A DNA stretch of 64,000 bases from Methanolinea sp. (GTDB lineage Archaea > Halobacteriota > Methanomicrobia > Methanomicrobiales > Methanospirillaceae): NCBI GenBank assembly GCA_024518585.1, contig JANIHI010000002.1, positions 124,001-188,000 on the forward strand, given 5' to 3'. A model generated the notes under the pieces. The model was not told where the DNA came from and did not search any database. It worked only from the letters and a program-made list of their open reading frames with translations. The position numbers and the translations under genes are program-made. Positions 40,603 through 48,589 of this stretch are shown one piece after another (positions within the stretch are counted from its first letter, which is position 1; each line of letters starts with the position of its first letter).

Positions 40603-41994
40603 ATGCAGGAAACGGGCAGATTTTTGCTATTCACACTTGTATTATTCACCATTTTCCTGACTCACGCCAGTGCGGTCACCGTCTTTGTCAACGTCTATGA
40701 AAGGGAAGGAAACGTCACCCCCCTCTCCGGTGCATCCCTGTACGCGGATGGGACCTTCATTGGAAAATCAGACACAGAGGGCAACATCCAGTTCTCGCAC
40801 CCGGGACAGGGGCCTGTCGGGATAACGGTGAAAAAGCTGGGGTATTCTACCTGGAACGGGGATATCGGGCCCAATACGACATCCCTTTCCGTGGAAATGA
40901 AACGTGCAAGGGTACAGCTCACCGTTGAAACCTACGATACCGACACCCTCCTCCCCGTCCCGATGGCGACCGTGAGGGTCACGGGGCCGGGACTGGCCAA
41001 TTCGACGTCCACCGATTCCAATGGCTCGGCTGTCTTCTCACTCGAGGCTAATTCGGCCTATACGCTCGATATCGACGCGCCGGGGTACCGTGACTACGCA
41101 AGGGAGGTGGAGGTCGGGCTTGAGGACAGGAAGGTCCAGGTCCTTCTGGTCAGGGACGAACGTTTCTCTCTCATTGCCCGGGATGCCGCCTCCGGTGAAC
41201 CGGTCAGCGGCGCACGGGTCTCCGTGAACGGGATGGAACGGGGTGTTACAGACCAGAGAGGAGCCCTCATCGTCTCTCTCCCGCAGGGCCGTGTCTATGC
41301 GGTCGAGGTTAGCAGGGAGGGATACGATGAGTACAGGGGTCAGCAGCTCGTGGAGGAGGGCCAGGCCATCGTCACGATTCCCCTCAGAAGATCGACAGCG
41401 GTGGTATTCGTCACTGTCTACAACGAGGAAAATGATGCCGTCGGGGGGGCGGCTGTTGCCCTCGATGGCACCGTTGTGGGCCACACGAACCAATACGGCC
41501 GACTCCCGGTGCATAACCTCACCTATGGACAATACGTGCTCGAAGTGACGGCACCTGGCTTTGTCCCGAACCGCCAGGAAGTCAGGGTATCATCGCAGGC
41601 CGAGGACATTCCCGTTGAACTCGCTTACCAGAGGGTCAACCTCACCGTTCTCACCGTCGAGGGTGGGTCGGCACCGGTCCCGGGTGCACTCATCCTCGTG
41701 AACGGAACCGCGGCAGGAACGACGGACGCCGGGGGCAGGCTGGATATTACCCTCCGGCCAGCGGTCCCCCACCTCCTCACCGCCACAAAAGACGGGTTTT
41801 TACCCGCAACTGCAACACTGATACCCGCTCCATCGAACGGGTCTTCCCCCATCCGTATCCCGATGGAGAGGAGCATCGACTGGGTATTCATTGGCATCAT
41901 CGGGGCGGTCGTGGCGGGAGGGTGCACAGGGGCGTACTTCCTCCTTGCCCGTCGGAGGGGGAGATCCGTGCACGGCCGGAAAGGAGGGCTCTGA
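40603..41994 (+). CDS. Surface protein with carboxypeptidase-regulatory/PEGA-like repeats
   Basis: 463 residues. Signal peptide 1-24 (LTHASA), then about four to five beta-sandwich repeats of roughly 80-90 residues with the pattern V.GA.V.V.G...G.TD..G......L..G.Y.L.V...GY (for example SGARVSVNGMERGVTDQRG and PGALILVNGTAAGTTDAGG). Several N-x-S/T sites suggest glycosylation. A C-terminal membrane helix (about 426-447) ends in an Arg/Lys-rich tail. Likely cell-surface adhesion or S-layer-associated role; no enzyme site. Confidence 0.8.
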   Translation: MQETGRFLLFTLVLFTIFLTHASAVTVFVNVYEREGNVTPLSGASLYADGTFIGKSDTEGNIQFSHPGQGPVGITVKKLGYSTWNGDIGPNTTSLSVEMKRARVQLTVETYDTDTLLPVPMATVRVTGPGLANSTSTDSNGSAVFSLEANSAYTLDIDAPGYRDYAREVEVGLEDRKVQVLLVRDERFSLIARDAASGEPVSGARVSVNGMERGVTDQRGALIVSLPQGRVYAVEVSREGYDEYRGQQLVEEGQAIVTIPLRRSTAVVFVTVYNEENDAVGGAAVALDGTVVGHTNQYGRLPVHNLTYGQYVLEVTAPGFVPNRQEVRVSSQAEDIPVELAYQRVNLTVLTVEGGSAPVPGALILVNGTAAGTTDAGGRLDITLRPAVPHLLTATKDGFLPATATLIPAPSNGSSPIRIPMERSIDWVFIGIIGAVVAGGCTGAYFLLARRRGRSVHGRKGGL

Positions 41995-42029
41995 CAGGAT
42001 TATCCCTCCTGGGCAGTATTTTTTTAATA

Positions 42030-42048
42030 AAAATGGCTTCGCCATTTT
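42030..42048. terminator. Hairpin with A/T arms after the PEGA-like gene
   Basis: AAAATGGC/GCCATTTT, an 8-base perfect stem around TTC, just after a T7 run at 42019-42025. Because the arms begin with A4 and end with T4 it can act on both strands; it lies between the convergent surface-protein gene and tRNA-Arg. Confidence 0.5.
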
Positions 42049-42093
42049 CATGCTTTATGCTCGACCGCCAGGCGGTCATGGGCGGTTACTATG

Positions 42094-42113
42094 AAAATCG
42101 CGTCCGCGATTTT
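42094..42113. terminator. Second A/T-armed hairpin
   Basis: AAAATCGCG/CGCGATTTT with a two-base centre (effectively a 7-8 base stem), followed by CTTTTTG. Same architecture as the hairpin 60 bases upstream. Between them, GACCGCC-A-GGCGGTC (42063-42077) could form a third stem. Confidence 0.5.
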
Positions 42114-42169
42114 CTTTTTGTATCCTTGTTTCCCGGAGAGAATCATGCGATTTTTTTTTTGAAAAGGAG

Positions 42170-42241
42170 CGGACCCAGCGGGAATCGAACCCGCGTCCTT
42201 GGGTCCGAAGCCCAAGAGGATGTCCTCTACCCCATGGATCC
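42170..42241 (-). tRNA. tRNA-Arg (TCG)
   Basis: Reads from 42241: acceptor GGATCCA/TGGGTCC with one G-T pair, anticodon stem TTGGG/CCCAA around CTTCGGA (TCG), T-arm GCGGGTTCGATTCCCGC, discriminator G. Confidence 0.95.
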
Positions 42242-42263
42242 GAGGAACGCGTTGGCAGGACAA

Positions 42264-42273
42264 CCTATTAAGC
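42264..42273. promoter_or_regulatory. TATA-like element shared by tRNA-Arg and the dUTPase-like gene
   Basis: CCTATTAAGC lies 23-32 bases before the tRNA 5' end (minus) and 29-38 bases before ATG 42302 (plus). It is the only AT-rich core in the 60-base gap. Confidence 0.5.
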
Positions 42274-42301
42274 ATTTTCTGACAGAACGTTATTCGTAGG
42301 T

Positions 42302-42745
42302 ATGATCCTGTCTGCACGCGAGATCAGGAGGCGCCTTGGCCGGGACAGCAGGCAAGGAGCCCTCGTTATCGATCCCTTCAGCGAGGAGTGCCTCCAACCG
42401 GCGTCCTATGACCTTCGGGTTGGCGGCGATTTTGTCCTCCCCCCCCGGGTCTGCACCCTCGTCAACACGCTCGAGAGGGTTGAGATACCAGGAGACCTCG
42501 CCGCGACACTCCGGTGCAGGTCAACGTTCGGGAGGATGGGTGTCGTTCTCACCGCGGGGTTTGTGGACCCCGGGTTCCGGGGACAGCTGACACTCTGCCT
42601 CGTGAATATGGGTTCAGAGCACCTGACCATCCGGAAAGGGGAGAGGGTAGTCCAGGCAATCTTCTACCAGGTCACAGGCGGCGATACCCTCTACGGAGGC
42701 AGGTACCAGGACAGCACCGGCGTGGTGGGGGGAAAAGTGGCATGA
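42302..42745 (+). CDS. dUTPase-like member of the dCTP deaminase family
   Basis: 147 residues, shorter than typical archaeal Dcd (about 170-205). Fold motifs: SYDLRVGGDF (35-44), CRSTFGRMGV (72-81), AGFVDPGFRGQLTL (85-98), RYQDSTG (134-140). At the position of the Dcd catalytic glutamate (VLEFYN in bacterial Dcd) it reads TLCLVN with C99, so deamination of dCTP is unlikely; the YRG-like DPGFRGQL and glycine-rich C-terminus look like dUTP diphosphatase. Both reactions supply dUMP to ThyA and keep dUTP low. Coupled to nrpR (ATGA). Confidence 0.8.
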   Translation: MILSAREIRRRLGRDSRQGALVIDPFSEECLQPASYDLRVGGDFVLPPRVCTLVNTLERVEIPGDLAATLRCRSTFGRMGVVLTAGFVDPGFRGQLTLCLVNMGSEHLTIRKGERVVQAIFYQVTGGDTLYGGRYQDSTGVVGGKVA

Positions 42746-43695
42746 TCCGGACAGAGAGGAAGTACATCGAAATCCTCCGCATCTTGAAAGAACACTCCGA
42801 GCCCATGGGTGCAAAGAGGCTCTCGGAGCTGATGGCCGAACGCGGTTTTGTCCTGAGTGACAGGGCAGTCCAGTATTACCTCCGGTACCTCGACGAGATG
42901 GGCTTTACCAAGAAAGTCGGGAACATGGGACGGGTCCTCACACCCTTTGGACAGGAAGAGACCGAGAACGCACTCGTGGGGGACCGAATCGGGTTCATCA
43001 TCTCGAAACTCGAACGCCTCGCCTTCCGGAGCACATTCGATCCCGAGACGAGTACCGGGGACGTGGCCTACAACCTCTCCATCGTGCCACAAGACCGTCT
43101 GCATGACGCCATGGCAGCATTCGACGAGGTCATCTCCGCCCGGTGCGGCTTTTTTTCCGGCTACCGGGTCATCGACAGCGACCCCCGCGTTCCCCCCGGG
43201 AACGCCGGGCTGATCAGTATCTGCAGCATCACGATGGACGGTGTCTTCCAGAGGGGTGGTATCCCGGTGCGGATGGCATATGGCGGCCGTCTTGCCGTCC
43301 AGCACGAGGAGGCTACGCACTTCGTTGACCTCATCGGGTACCGCGGGACAACGATCGACCCGCTCCAGCTCTTCATTTCAGCGGGGCTCACGTCTCTTTC
43401 ATCCCTCGTCCGCACGGGAACCGGGACGGCTCTCGCCAACGTCCGCGAGGTCCCTGCCCTGGCCGAGAGCAGGGCACGTGAGATAGTGGCCAGGATGAAA
43501 AAGGCGGGGTTTATTTTCCCTGTCGCCATGGGAAGCACGGTTTTCAACCTTGCCTCGGACCCCTACCGGCTGGCCATCGTGGCATACTCCGGCATGAACT
43601 TTGTTGCCAACACGGCCGAGAAGGGCATACCCATCCGGACCGAGATCGGTGCAGGGACTATTCCGTTCTCCCGGATTCTCCCGGATCAGGGGTAA
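42742..43695 (+). CDS. nrpR: NrpR-type nitrogen regulator, single effector domain
   Basis: Euryarchaeal repressor of nitrogen-assimilation genes that is released by 2-oxoglutarate. 317 residues: winged helix (about 5-70, MGAKRLSELMAERG, SDRAVQYYLRYLDEMG) and one NrpR/DUF128 domain (about 80-310, GLISICSITMDGVFQRGGIPV; GLTSLSSLVRTGTGTALANVREVP). Methanococcus NrpR has two such domains; this one has one, as in several methanogens where two proteins may cooperate. No nif or gln genes are nearby. Coupled to the dUTPase-like gene; its 3' end overlaps the convergent CetZ-like gene by 38 bases. Confidence 0.88.
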   Translation: MIRTERKYIEILRILKEHSEPMGAKRLSELMAERGFVLSDRAVQYYLRYLDEMGFTKKVGNMGRVLTPFGQEETENALVGDRIGFIISKLERLAFRSTFDPETSTGDVAYNLSIVPQDRLHDAMAAFDEVISARCGFFSGYRVIDSDPRVPPGNAGLISICSITMDGVFQRGGIPVRMAYGGRLAVQHEEATHFVDLIGYRGTTIDPLQLFISAGLTSLSSLVRTGTGTALANVREVPALAESRAREIVARMKKAGFIFPVAMGSTVFNLASDPYRLAIVAYSGMNFVANTAEKGIPIRTEIGAGTIPFSRILPDQG

Positions 43696-44851
43696 GACCG
43701 CCTTCTTTTTTGATCCTGGCCCGTATCTCCCGCAGTTCCTCAACGCGGGGAAGTGTGTCCATACCGGCAAGGACAACGAGGATGCCGAGGTACCGTGTCT
43801 CCCTGACGGGGTAATCCCCGGCCCTCAGCTCCAGTCCACCGATGCTCCGGTCGAGCCACTTCCTCACGGCCATGAACCCCTTCATGCTCATCTCGTGGCT
43901 TGGCCCTGCAACGAGCACGAGGGCCTTTTTTACCTTCTCAAGAGCGGTTGGGGTCGATATCTCCTCGAATACCGCCTTCCTTGCGAGGTCAACGACCCGC
44001 GAGGCCTTCACGTGGCATTCCTGCACCGGGAGGTCCCGGGGAGCAACCCCGAGGAGGTGTCTGAAGGGCCGGGCAGGGGCGACCTCCTCCCGTGCGTACC
44101 CGAGGGTCACGAGGCCCGTTCCCTCGATGGTATTGAGGACCTCGCCGGCATCAAGGACCATTTCCGGCATCTCGCCGGGGTCGCGGTAAGAATGCTCACC
44201 TGCCCTGAGGAGGAGCAGGACCCTCCGCCCGATAAGGGAATTCAAGGCGGAAAAATGGTTTTTGAGTTCTTCCTCCACGGTCCCGGCTCGGATTTTGCCA
44301 ACCATCACCCCACCCAGCGGACCTTTCCCTCTCCCGGCGGGAGGTGCGGCAGGAACTTTTCCTTTCCAGGCCTCGTTGTCAAAGAGGATGACACCATCAA
44401 GGACAGGGAGAAGCGAATCCAGCTGGTCGGCAGCCCGTGCGAGGCGCATCGGGTCCTCGCTCTGCAACGGCAGGGTACAGAGGCCAAAAACCGGTTCTAC
44501 CATCGCTCCCTTGATGTGGTTGGCAACATCCGGGATCGCGGAGGCAAGGGTGCCCCCGAGGCCCGCGCAGACAAAGACAGCATCAATGTCCCCATCATCC
44601 ATTGCCTGGAGGCGCGAAAGCATCTCGTCTTTCGGGACGTGGGCAAGGAGATCGTCGGGTTGCGTGGGGTCGAGAGGGAGAAAAAAAAGCCTGTTGGAAG
44701 ACTCAATATCCAGGAGGGCTGCGAGATCCTCTGCATCGCAGTCTATTGCAACCGCGCCGATGCACTGGGCTGACGCGGTCCTGTCGTGTGAGAGCAGGCT
44801 GTCTGCGATACGGCAGCCGGCACCGCCCATGCCAATTGTAAGAATGCGCAT
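43658..44851 (-). CDS. CetZ/FtsZ-like tubulin-superfamily protein with degenerate GTP motif
   Basis: 397 residues. Opening IGMGGAGCRIADSLL, the N-G-D positions AVAIDCDAEDL, and the block EPVFGLCTLP...VLDGVILFDNEAWKG match archaeal CetZ closely. The tubulin signature GGGTGSG is replaced by AGLGGTLAS (96-104), so GTP binding or hydrolysis may be altered. Normal-length C-terminal domain with LNTIEGTGLVTLGYA. CetZ proteins shape cells or assist motility in haloarchaea; the function in methanogens is not known. Single gene. Confidence 0.8.
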   Translation of the reverse strand: MRILTIGMGGAGCRIADSLLSHDRTASAQCIGAVAIDCDAEDLAALLDIESSNRLFFLPLDPTQPDDLLAHVPKDEMLSRLQAMDDGDIDAVFVCAGLGGTLASAIPDVANHIKGAMVEPVFGLCTLPLQSEDPMRLARAADQLDSLLPVLDGVILFDNEAWKGKVPAAPPAGRGKGPLGGVMVGKIRAGTVEEELKNHFSALNSLIGRRVLLLLRAGEHSYRDPGEMPEMVLDAGEVLNTIEGTGLVTLGYAREEVAPARPFRHLLGVAPRDLPVQECHVKASRVVDLARKAVFEEISTPTALEKVKKALVLVAGPSHEMSMKGFMAVRKWLDRSIGGLELRAGDYPVRETRYLGILVVLAGMDTLPRVEELREIRARIKKEGGLTPDPGESGRTE

Positions 44852-44960
44852 GGTAGACTCTTTTCAGAGTGGTTTTTCCTGAAATGATAAAGCACTTCTG
44901 CTCTTATACGCTGTATTTCCCGAAAAAGTGCCCCCCTGGCACTGACAAGAAAATCATAAC

Positions 44961-44970
44961 GTATTTAAAT
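44961..44970 (+). promoter_or_regulatory. TATA box of mer
   Basis: GTATTTAAAT, 37-46 bases before the TTG start at 45007, leaving room for a roughly 15-20 base leader that includes the ribosome site. Confidence 0.6.
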
Positions 44971-45006
44971 CTTCGTTCGATACTATTCCATGAGGTGAAT
45001 GGAACC

Positions 45007-45996
45007 TTGACAACCTATGGAATAGAGTTCGTACCAGGCGCAGTCAATGTCAAGCAGGTCGTGAATTTCTGCAAGCTCGCAGAGTCCAAGGACATTGACT
45101 ATGCATGGATCACCAACCACTACAACAACCGCCACTGCTACCCCACCCTTGCCATGATCGCCGCAAACACGACGACGCTCAAGATGGGGCCGGGAATCAT
45201 GAACGCGTTTACCGACACCCCCGCGGCAATGGCGTCGTTCGTCTGCACGTTAAACGAGATCTCTGACGGCCGTGCCGTCCTTGGGATCGGACCGGGAGAC
45301 CTCTCCACGCTGCCCAAGCTTGCCATCAACCCCGTCAAGCCCGTTGCCCGGCTCAACGAGGCCGTGACCCAGATCCGCAGGCTTGTAGCCGGTGAAGAGG
45401 TCAAGAAGTCGGGGATGGAGTTCTTTGACTACAATGGCGCCAAGCTGACCGGAGTCACCCTGCCGGGCAAGAAGGGTATCCCGATCTACATCGGTGCCCA
45501 GGGACCAAAGGTCCTCGAGCTGGCCGGGACCATTGGTGACGGGGCCCTGATCAATGCGTCGAACCCGAAGGACTTTGCCGTCGCTATCCCGATCATCAAG
45601 GCAGCCTGCGACAAGGTCGGCAAGAAGAGCTTTGATGTTGGGGCCTACACCGCGATGTCCATCGACATGAACGAGAAGAAGGCCCGGAACGCGGCAAAGA
45701 TCGTGGCAGCATTCATCGCAGCAGGCTCACCCCCCGAACTGATCCAGCGCCATGGCCTTGACGCCAACAAGGTGGCCACAATCAAGGCAGCACTGGCCAA
45801 GTTCGACTTCAAGACTGCCGGAGAAAACGTCGACGACAAGATCATCGACGCGTTCACCATTGCCGGCACGCCAGACACCGTCAAGCAGAAGTGCGAGGAC
45901 CTTGCCAAGGCAGGAGTCACCCAGATCATCTTTGGCTCCCCGCTCGGCCCGGACATGACCACCTCCATCCGGCTGCTCGGCAAGTACATTGTCTAG
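45007..45996 (+). CDS. mer: Mer, F420-dependent methylenetetrahydromethanopterin reductase
   Basis: Reduces methylene-H4MPT to methyl-H4MPT with F420H2. 329 residues when started at TTG 45007, preceded by GAGGTGA eight bases upstream; this gives the family N-terminus MTTYGIEFVPG. The frame is open much further but through the promoter. Luciferase-like TIM barrel; conserved ITNHYNNR, GPGIMNAFTDTPAAMAS, GIGPGDLSTL and YIGAQGPKVLELAG. An oligo-T run (46025-46033) follows. Its F420H2 supply comes from Frh at the left end of the window. Confidence 0.96.
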   Translation: MTTYGIEFVPGAVNVKQVVNFCKLAESKDIDYAWITNHYNNRHCYPTLAMIAANTTTLKMGPGIMNAFTDTPAAMASFVCTLNEISDGRAVLGIGPGDLSTLPKLAINPVKPVARLNEAVTQIRRLVAGEEVKKSGMEFFDYNGAKLTGVTLPGKKGIPIYIGAQGPKVLELAGTIGDGALINASNPKDFAVAIPIIKAACDKVGKKSFDVGAYTAMSIDMNEKKARNAAKIVAAFIAAGSPPELIQRHGLDANKVATIKAALAKFDFKTAGENVDDKIIDAFTIAGTPDTVKQKCEDLAKAGVTQIIFGSPLGPDMTTSIRLLGKYIV

Positions 45997-46024
45997 GCCG
46001 TCCCGGGAAAGGGACAGAATTTAC

Positions 46025-46033
46025 TTTTTTTTT
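46025..46033 (+). terminator. Oligo-T terminator after mer
   Basis: T9 run 29 bases after the mer stop, in a 81-base gap before the next gene on the same strand. Confidence 0.55.
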
Positions 46034-46077
46034 AGCCGCCCCCAGGGTCCCCGGGTCCCGGGAACGGACGAGAGGCC

Positions 46078-47001
46078 ATGTTTACCATCAGAGAAGTCCG
46101 GTCAGGGAGCAGCACGATCCAGTTCCGGGAAGAACAGGTCTCGGGTCTCCGCTGCAAGATATCACCTGAGAGGCTGAACCGTCGTCTCGATGCAGCCTAT
46201 ATCCCCCCTCCCGTTCCCGCCCGGTGTCCTTTCTGCAGGGGAGAAGTCGAGAGGGTCACTCCCACGTTCCCGGACGGGACGCGCATCTCTGTCGGGGAGA
46301 GCCTGACATTCCCAAACCTCTTCCCTTTCGCCGAGTGGCATACCGTCACGGTGGTCTCCGGTGCCCACACCGTGGAGGAGTTCACGTCCCGCCAGCTGGA
46401 GGACGCCCTCCGGGGCCAGGTCGCCTCCCTGGAAGGGTACGACGGCTATGCGAGCATCAACTGGAACTACCTTCCCTCGGCAGGGGCGAGCATCGCCCAC
46501 CCCCACCTGCAGGGGATGGTGGACCGGAGGCCTCCCGTCCTCGCGGAAAGGTACATGAAGGGGGGTTTCCAGTACCTCCTGAGAGAGGGTCGGATGTACT
46601 GGGACGATCTCTGCGAGGGAGAACGCCAGGGTGACCGGTTCCTCTTCGGGGACGAGATCTGCTGGATGGCACAGGCAGTCCCCCTGGGCGAGAGAGAGGT
46701 GAGAGCAGTCTTTCCGGTTTCAACCCTCTCCGAGTTTGAGCCGTATATAGAGACTTTTGTCGATGGACTCCTCTCTGTCCTGCGGGTGTACCGGAGCCTT
46801 GGTACGTATGCCTTCAACATGTCGATCTTCTTCGACCGCGGTCATTTTCAGAACGGATTCAAAGCTTTCTGCTCTCTGATCTCGCGTATCAATCCAAACG
46901 AGTCCTCGACGAGTGATTCGGCATTCATGGAGAGGATACACCAGGAACCGGTCATCCTCACTCTCCCCGAGGAATTCGGTCGGTATTTCCGGAATGGGTA
47001 A
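46078..47001 (+). CDS. GalT-like nucleotidyltransferase (HIT superfamily)
   Basis: 307 residues. The catalytic histidine triad appears as HPHLQG (H141, H143) after SAGASIA, and the zinc pair CPFC (50-53) with H88 fits galactose-1-phosphate uridylyltransferase. C-terminal GalT half is recognisable (VFPVSTLSEFEPYIETF, FNMSIFF). No galE, galK or sugar gene is nearby, so the sugar substrate is unknown; adenylyl or other nucleotidyl transfer is also possible. Confidence 0.8.
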   Translation: MFTIREVRSGSSTIQFREEQVSGLRCKISPERLNRRLDAAYIPPPVPARCPFCRGEVERVTPTFPDGTRISVGESLTFPNLFPFAEWHTVTVVSGAHTVEEFTSRQLEDALRGQVASLEGYDGYASINWNYLPSAGASIAHPHLQGMVDRRPPVLAERYMKGGFQYLLREGRMYWDDLCEGERQGDRFLFGDEICWMAQAVPLGEREVRAVFPVSTLSEFEPYIETFVDGLLSVLRVYRSLGTYAFNMSIFFDRGHFQNGFKAFCSLISRINPNESSTSDSAFMERIHQEPVILTLPEEFGRYFRNG

Positions 47002-47034
47002 GCCTCATCCCCGGCAGGAAGACGCGTTATACGG

Positions 47035-47070
47035 AAACGGCTGAGCCGTTTTCACGGGTATAAAAAAAAA
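47035..47070. terminator. Bidirectional terminator between the GalT-like gene and mtd
   Basis: AAACGGCT-G-AGCCGTTT (47035-47051) followed by a run of nine A at 47062-47070, which is oligo-T for the minus-strand mtd transcript. Same A-arm/T-arm design as the hairpins near 42.05 kb. Confidence 0.6.
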
Positions 47071-47080
47071 GGGTGAATTT

Positions 47081-47920
47081 TTACTCGGGTTTGCTGATGA
47101 GCTTCGTCTTCGCGACGATGACGCCGTCCTTCTTGTGTGGCTTGCGGATCACACCATCGCAGGCCTTCTCGAGCTCCCGGGCCTCATCGCAGAGTGCAGC
47201 GGCTATCCTCATCATCTCGTGCGCGGAGGAGACGATGGGGATGTACTTCTCCCACTCCTTCGTCATGAAACAGCCCTTCACGTTGACCATTGCGACAGAC
47301 TGGGCAATCTCGTATGCTGCGCGGGCCTTGGCCATCGCGTAGGGGTTGGAAAACTCGCCCTCGACTGCCTTGTCAGAGGTGACCACGAGCTTGGGCAATA
47401 CCAGTTCTGCACCCTTCTTCCCGGCCTTGACCTGGTTGATGACCTGGTCGAGAGCCATCTGGAGCTTACGGAAAGCACCCGTGATGGAGAGGACCTTGAT
47501 CAGGTTTCCATTGTAGTCGGCCATCTCGATGGGGTCAAGGAACTCCCTGCGGGCCCCGATCATGGCGTCTCCCTTCATGATGATGTACCCGAACTTGCCG
47601 TCCTTGATCTCGGCCCACTCCTTCTTTGTCGTCACATCGTCAGTGATGAAGACCGTCGGGATGCCGGCAGCCGCCAGCCTCTCGCGGGCACCGGTAGGCC
47701 CGGGAAGCACTCCGTTTGGAGAGACCACGATGGCAAAGTCGGGCTTCCAGGCAACCATGTTGTTGACGACCCGGTCGATGTCCTCGGGCTGGAGTTTGGT
47801 CCCGCTCGTGGCCATGAATGTCTGCATGTCCTCACGGTCAGCTCTCTCGTCGAGAAGGAGCTCGGCCATGACACCACTTGCAATATTGCCCAGTTTGGCA
47901 ACTCCTACTTTCACAACCAT
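47081..47920 (-). CDS. mtd: Mtd, F420-dependent methylenetetrahydromethanopterin dehydrogenase
   Basis: Reduces methenyl-H4MPT to methylene-H4MPT with F420H2, the step before Mer. 279 residues from ATG 47920 ([16 protein letters not shown]), with AGAGGTG about 7 bases upstream; family length is about 275-280. Conserved [38 protein letters not shown] and [15 protein letters not shown]-like CGTTTATAATAGT at 47966-47978 gives a leader of about 30 bases. Divergent from the Tfx regulator. Confidence 0.97.
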   Translation of the reverse strand: MVVKVGVAKLGNIASGVMAELLLDERADREDMQTFMATSGTKLQPEDIDRVVNNMVAWKPDFAIVVSPNGVLPGPTGARERLAAAGIPTVFITDDVTTKKEWAEIKDGKFGYIIMKGDAMIGARREFLDPIEMADYNGNLIKVLSITGAFRKLQMALDQVINQVKAGKKGAELVLPKLVVTSDKAVEGEFSNPYAMAKARAAYEIAQSVAMVNVKGCFMTKEWEKYIPIVSSAHEMMRIAAALCDEARELEKACDGVIRKPHKKDGVIVAKTKLISKPE

Positions 47921-47965
47921 GTAATACACCTCTTTTTAGGTTATAACAGGTTACTATCTGCCGGG

Positions 47966-47978
47966 ACTATTATAAACG
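47966..47978 (-). promoter_or_regulatory. TATA box of mtd
   Basis: CGTTTATAATAGT on the minus strand, 46-58 bases before ATG 47920. A second AT-rich patch at 47940-47949 is too close to the start given the ribosome site. Confidence 0.55.
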
Positions 47979-48050
47979 TTTTGAATTTCTGTTTTACAAA
48001 AAAAGCCATTATTCTTTTTTAAAGGCGAAATGACCTTTTTTTCCCCCATG

Positions 48051-48064
48051 CGTCCCCGTGCGGG
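48051..48064. repeat. Small hairpin between mtd and the Tfx gene
   Basis: TCCCC-GTGC-GGGGA, five base pairs with a four-base loop. It lies in the divergent control region of mtd and the Tfx gene and may be part of the regulator's own leader. Confidence 0.35.
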
Positions 48065-48132
48065 GAGAGAGGCCATCCCTGCCTGCCCGGGAATGAGAAG
48101 TGTTTTCTTTTTGTCCTCTCATAGGATCGGGT

Positions 48133-48537
48133 ATGAAGGAGGGGCAGCTCTCTGAGCGCCAGAAAGTCGTCCTGCGCCTGCGAAGGCAGGGCCTCACCCA
48201 GCAGCAGATAGCCGATATCATCCATACATCCAAGGCAAACGTCTGCACGATCGAGAAATCAGCCCTCGAGAATATCCGGAAGGCAAAGGAGACCCTCGAC
48301 TTTTTCTACAGCCTCGATTCGATCCACCTGTGCACCATTGCACCAGGGACAGACCTCCTCGAGGTTGCCCCCCTGATCTACCGTCATGCCGAGGAGAGGG
48401 GCATCAAGGTGAAATACGATACCATCTCGCTCATCAACAAGGTGAGAGACACTCTCCCGCAGAGGGTACGGGCCCGGTTCATCAAGGACGCCATCGACGT
48501 GTACATCGATGACGAGGGCGAGTTGTACTTCAGCTGA
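48133..48537 (+). CDS. Tfx-family transcriptional regulator
   Basis: 134 residues from ATG 48133. N-terminal helix-turn-helix (about 6-45, LSERQKVVLRLRRQGLTQQQ, then IADIIHTSKANV) and a C-terminal acidic domain (VYIDDEGELYF) match Tfx, the regulator first described at the fmd (molybdenum formylmethanofuran dehydrogenase) operon of Methanothermobacter. Here it is divergent from mtd, 212 bases away, so mtd or another methanogenesis gene is a candidate target (inference). Confidence 0.85.
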   Translation: MKEGQLSERQKVVLRLRRQGLTQQQIADIIHTSKANVCTIEKSALENIRKAKETLDFFYSLDSIHLCTIAPGTDLLEVAPLIYRHAEERGIKVKYDTISLINKVRDTLPQRVRARFIKDAIDVYIDDEGELYFS

Positions 48538-48560
48538 GCCGGGCACCCGGTGAGAAGAAG

Positions 48561-48570
48561 GTTTATATTT
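48561..48570 (+). promoter_or_regulatory. TATA box of the structured region before rpl3
   Basis: GTTTATATTT, a near-ideal archaeal TATA, preceded by purine-rich AAGAAG as BRE. It is about 540 bases before the rpl3 ATG, so transcription would begin near 48590. Confidence 0.6.
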
Positions 48571-48589
48571 GTTTCTATCGAATAATTGA

